A stretch of 7,442 bases of DNA from contig JAKONS010000011.1 of assembly GCA_022701845.1 (NCBI GenBank), forward strand, positions 1 to 7,442. The letters run 5' to 3'. Source of the stretch: Burkholderiaceae bacterium. Lineage in GTDB: Bacteria > Pseudomonadota > Gammaproteobacteria > Burkholderiales > Burkholderiaceae. Below, piece after piece: positions 6,256 through 7,442 of the stretch. How positions within the stretch are numbered: position 1 is the stretch's first letter; every line of letters starts with the position of its first letter. The position numbers and the translations under genes were made by a program. The notes under the pieces were generated by a model. It was given only the letters and a program-made list of their open reading frames with translations. It did not search any database and was not told where the DNA came from.

Positions 6256-6271
6256 TTGTTAACGTTAACAA
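6256..6271. promoter_or_regulatory. LacI-family operator, perfect 16-bp palindrome
   Basis: TTGTTAACGTTAACAA is identical to its reverse complement over all 16 bases. Even symmetry with a central CG step is the hallmark of LacI/GalR-family operators, where a hinge-helix leucine enters the central step. It lies 69 bp after the LacI-type gene and 62 bp before the lipoprotein ATG. The word TTAACA (6265-6270) inside it is one base from the TTGACA -35 consensus, so bound repressor could block polymerase. I see no good -10 hexamer at the right spacing. The palindrome is direct observation; the pairing with the adjacent regulator is inferred. Confidence 0.8.
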
Positions 6272-6323
6272 TCCAGTCCTCGAGGTGATGACGCCAGGGG
6301 TTCCTGGTCGTGAAACTCTGGAT

Positions 6324-6329
6324 GGAGAC
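6324..6329 (+). promoter_or_regulatory. Ribosome-binding site that sets the lipoprotein start
   Basis: GGAGAC, with GGAG 6 nt before ATG 6334, matches the motif in front of three other genes in the window. It argues against the in-frame upstream alternatives GTG 6310 and ATG 6322, the latter of which overlaps this site. Confidence 0.7.
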
Positions 6330-6333
6330 GGCA

Positions 6334-7442
6334 ATGATGAAGATGCAAGCGACATGGCGCTTCGCGCCCGCCCTGATCGTGGTCGCCATGATGTCTGCCT
6401 GCGGCGGCGATGGCGGCAATGGCTCGGCAGCCAATCCTGGCACGCCCAACCCTCCGACGGCCGGCACAGGCACTTCGCCCGGCGGCACGACGCCGGTGCG
6501 GACCAAGGCGTTCCGCGCCGCGGGCTTGGTGACTGCGGCCCCCACCGTGCAGGCCAACGCTTCGGGCGGCCAGACGGTGTCGGTGGCCGTGCTTGCTCAG
6601 GACGGTGTTCGGACTCTCACGACAGCTGCAGTCGCACCGGCCCAGGCCGCCGTCATCCAGGCAAGCCTGGTTCCAGGCAACCTCGTGGACTGGCTGCCTT
6701 CGGCCAGCGACCCGAACGTGGTGCAGGTGGTCGGCGACGCGACCACCACTTTCAACGTGATCTTGGCCAAGGGCAATTCGACCGCCGCACAGTTTGATCT
6801 GCAGAAGTACGGCCCTGCCGTCACTCGCAACGCCGATGCGCCCGGACCCATGGTGGCGGCGGGATGGGTCTACGGCAAAACAGGGTCGACCGTCACCGTG
6901 GGCGACGGCTCCATGGTCACCGCCGATCAGGCGGGCCGTGCCTACGCGACCCCTATCAAGCGCTACGAGGAGACGTACACCCTGGCGGCCGATGCCAAGG
7001 TCTTTAACGTCAACACCGCCAACTACGGCCAGAGCGGCGCATCGACGCTCGCAGCGCTGCCGGTCACGGCGGACTACCGCTACAGCACCACGGCGCGTCA
7101 GGCCGCCTACCTCGTCTTCGACGACAACCACGAGAACGCCGCGACCGCCAAGGTCACGGCCATCTGGTACTTCACCCCGCAGTCCACCAGCGACGGCAAG
7201 CCGGTGTGGGACGTGCCCACGCTGAGCACCATGCTGGCCGACAAGGGCACCGACCCGGTCTCGGGCCAGCCCTACGCCAGCATCAACGCGACCGGCGTCA
7301 CCGCCGCGCCCTACACGCGCAGCACCGAGCCCTTCGAGATGGTGAAGAACACCATGTACTACGTGGGCGACAACGAGGTGGCCTCGTACCTGCTCAAGGC
7401 CGACATGGGCACCGCCGATCCCGCCGACGACAAGGTCATCAA
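6334..7442 (+). CDS. Secreted lipoprotein, probable MBL-fold metallohydrolase, N-terminal part
   Basis: The frame is open from ATG 6334 to the window end (369 complete codons, no stop), so the C-terminus is missing. Residues 1-22 form a lipoprotein signal peptide: Lys3 and Arg9, hydrophobic ALIVVAMM, then Met-Ser-Ala before Cys23, the predicted lipidated residue. The -3 Met is less usual than Leu. A Gly/Ser/Pro/Thr-rich tether (about 24-56) follows. Residues 57-329 look beta-rich and secreted, with no cysteine after Cys23 and segments such as GWVYGKTGSTVTVGDGSMVTADQ and VTAIWYFTPQS. I do not recognise a named domain in them. The last part, FEMVKNTMYYVGDNEVASYLLKADMG through DDKVI, resembles the first strands of metallo-beta-lactamase-fold hydrolases, which precede the HxHxDH metal motif; that motif would lie beyond the window. 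The start is fixed by GGAGAC at 6324-6329. A LacI-type operator 62 bp upstream suggests repression by the preceding regulator. Substrate is unknown. Confidence 0.75.
   Translation, partial: MMKMQATWRFAPALIVVAMMSACGGDGGNGSAANPGTPNPPTAGTGTSPGGTTPVRTKAFRAAGLVTAAPTVQANASGGQTVSVAVLAQDGVRTLTTAAVAPAQAAVIQASLVPGNLVDWLPSASDPNVVQVVGDATTTFNVILAKGNSTAAQFDLQKYGPAVTRNADAPGPMVAAGWVYGKTGSTVTVGDGSMVTADQAGRAYATPIKRYEETYTLAADAKVFNVNTANYGQSGASTLAALPVTADYRYSTTARQAAYLVFDDNHENAATAKVTAIWYFTPQSTSDGKPVWDVPTLSTMLADKGTDPVSGQPYASINATGVTAAPYTRSTEPFEMVKNTMYYVGDNEVASYLLKADMGTADPADDKVI

Noticed and set aside
6265..7131. Minus-strand open frame of 288 codons opposite the lipoprotein gene.
   Set aside because: The plus-strand frame has a ribosome-binding site, signal peptide and lipobox. 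The minus frame is composition-driven and starts inside the other gene.

Overview
The window looks like the chromosome of a high-GC betaproteobacterium of the order Burkholderiales, most likely Comamonadaceae or Alcaligenaceae. This is inferred from four things: strongly G/C-ending codons, a periplasmic Bug/TctC solute-binding protein next to CoA-dependent catabolic genes, the GGAGAC ribosome-binding motif in front of four of the six genes, and a lipoprotein beginning Cys-Gly-Gly-Asp-Gly-Gly. There is no rRNA, tRNA, CRISPR array, insertion sequence or phage gene.

Left half (1-3872, minus strand): a three-gene catabolic operon, read right to left. It runs from an AidB-type acyl-CoA dehydrogenase (3872-2151) to a Bug/TctC-type periplasmic binding protein (2084-1101) and then a CaiB/BaiF class III CoA-transferase (1083 to beyond base 1). 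A LysR-type regulator (3975-4859, plus) is divergently transcribed. The 102-bp gap between regulator and operon holds a perfect 7-bp inverted repeat (3927-3952) that is a good operator candidate. The likely scheme is that an organic acid is captured by the Bug protein, loaded onto CoA by the transferase and oxidised by the dehydrogenase, with LysR sensing the acid or a metabolite. The substrate cannot be read from the sequence. No TctA/TctB membrane partner, hydratase or thiolase is in view.

Middle (4860-5169): a conspicuously AT-rich 310-bp intergenic stretch without a convincing gene. It carries an unusual number of TTTGC/GCAAA half-sites and small inverted repeats, and is probably the control region of the next gene.

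Right part (5170-7442, plus strand): a LacI/GalR-family repressor of the GntR-like subgroup (5170-6186), a probable intrinsic terminator (6215-6239) and a perfect 16-bp palindrome TTGTTAACGTTAACAA (6256-6271) typical of LacI-family operators. Then comes the 5' part of a lipoprotein gene (from 6334) whose last visible residues resemble the opening strands of a metallo-beta-lactamase fold. It runs off the right edge before any metal-binding motif. The operator position suggests that the LacI-type protein controls this gene.

I see ordinary accessory metabolism with clear regulatory architecture. I did not find convincing evidence of a wholly new system. The most testable points are the two operators, the repeat-rich AT island, and the unusual N-terminal half of the last protein.
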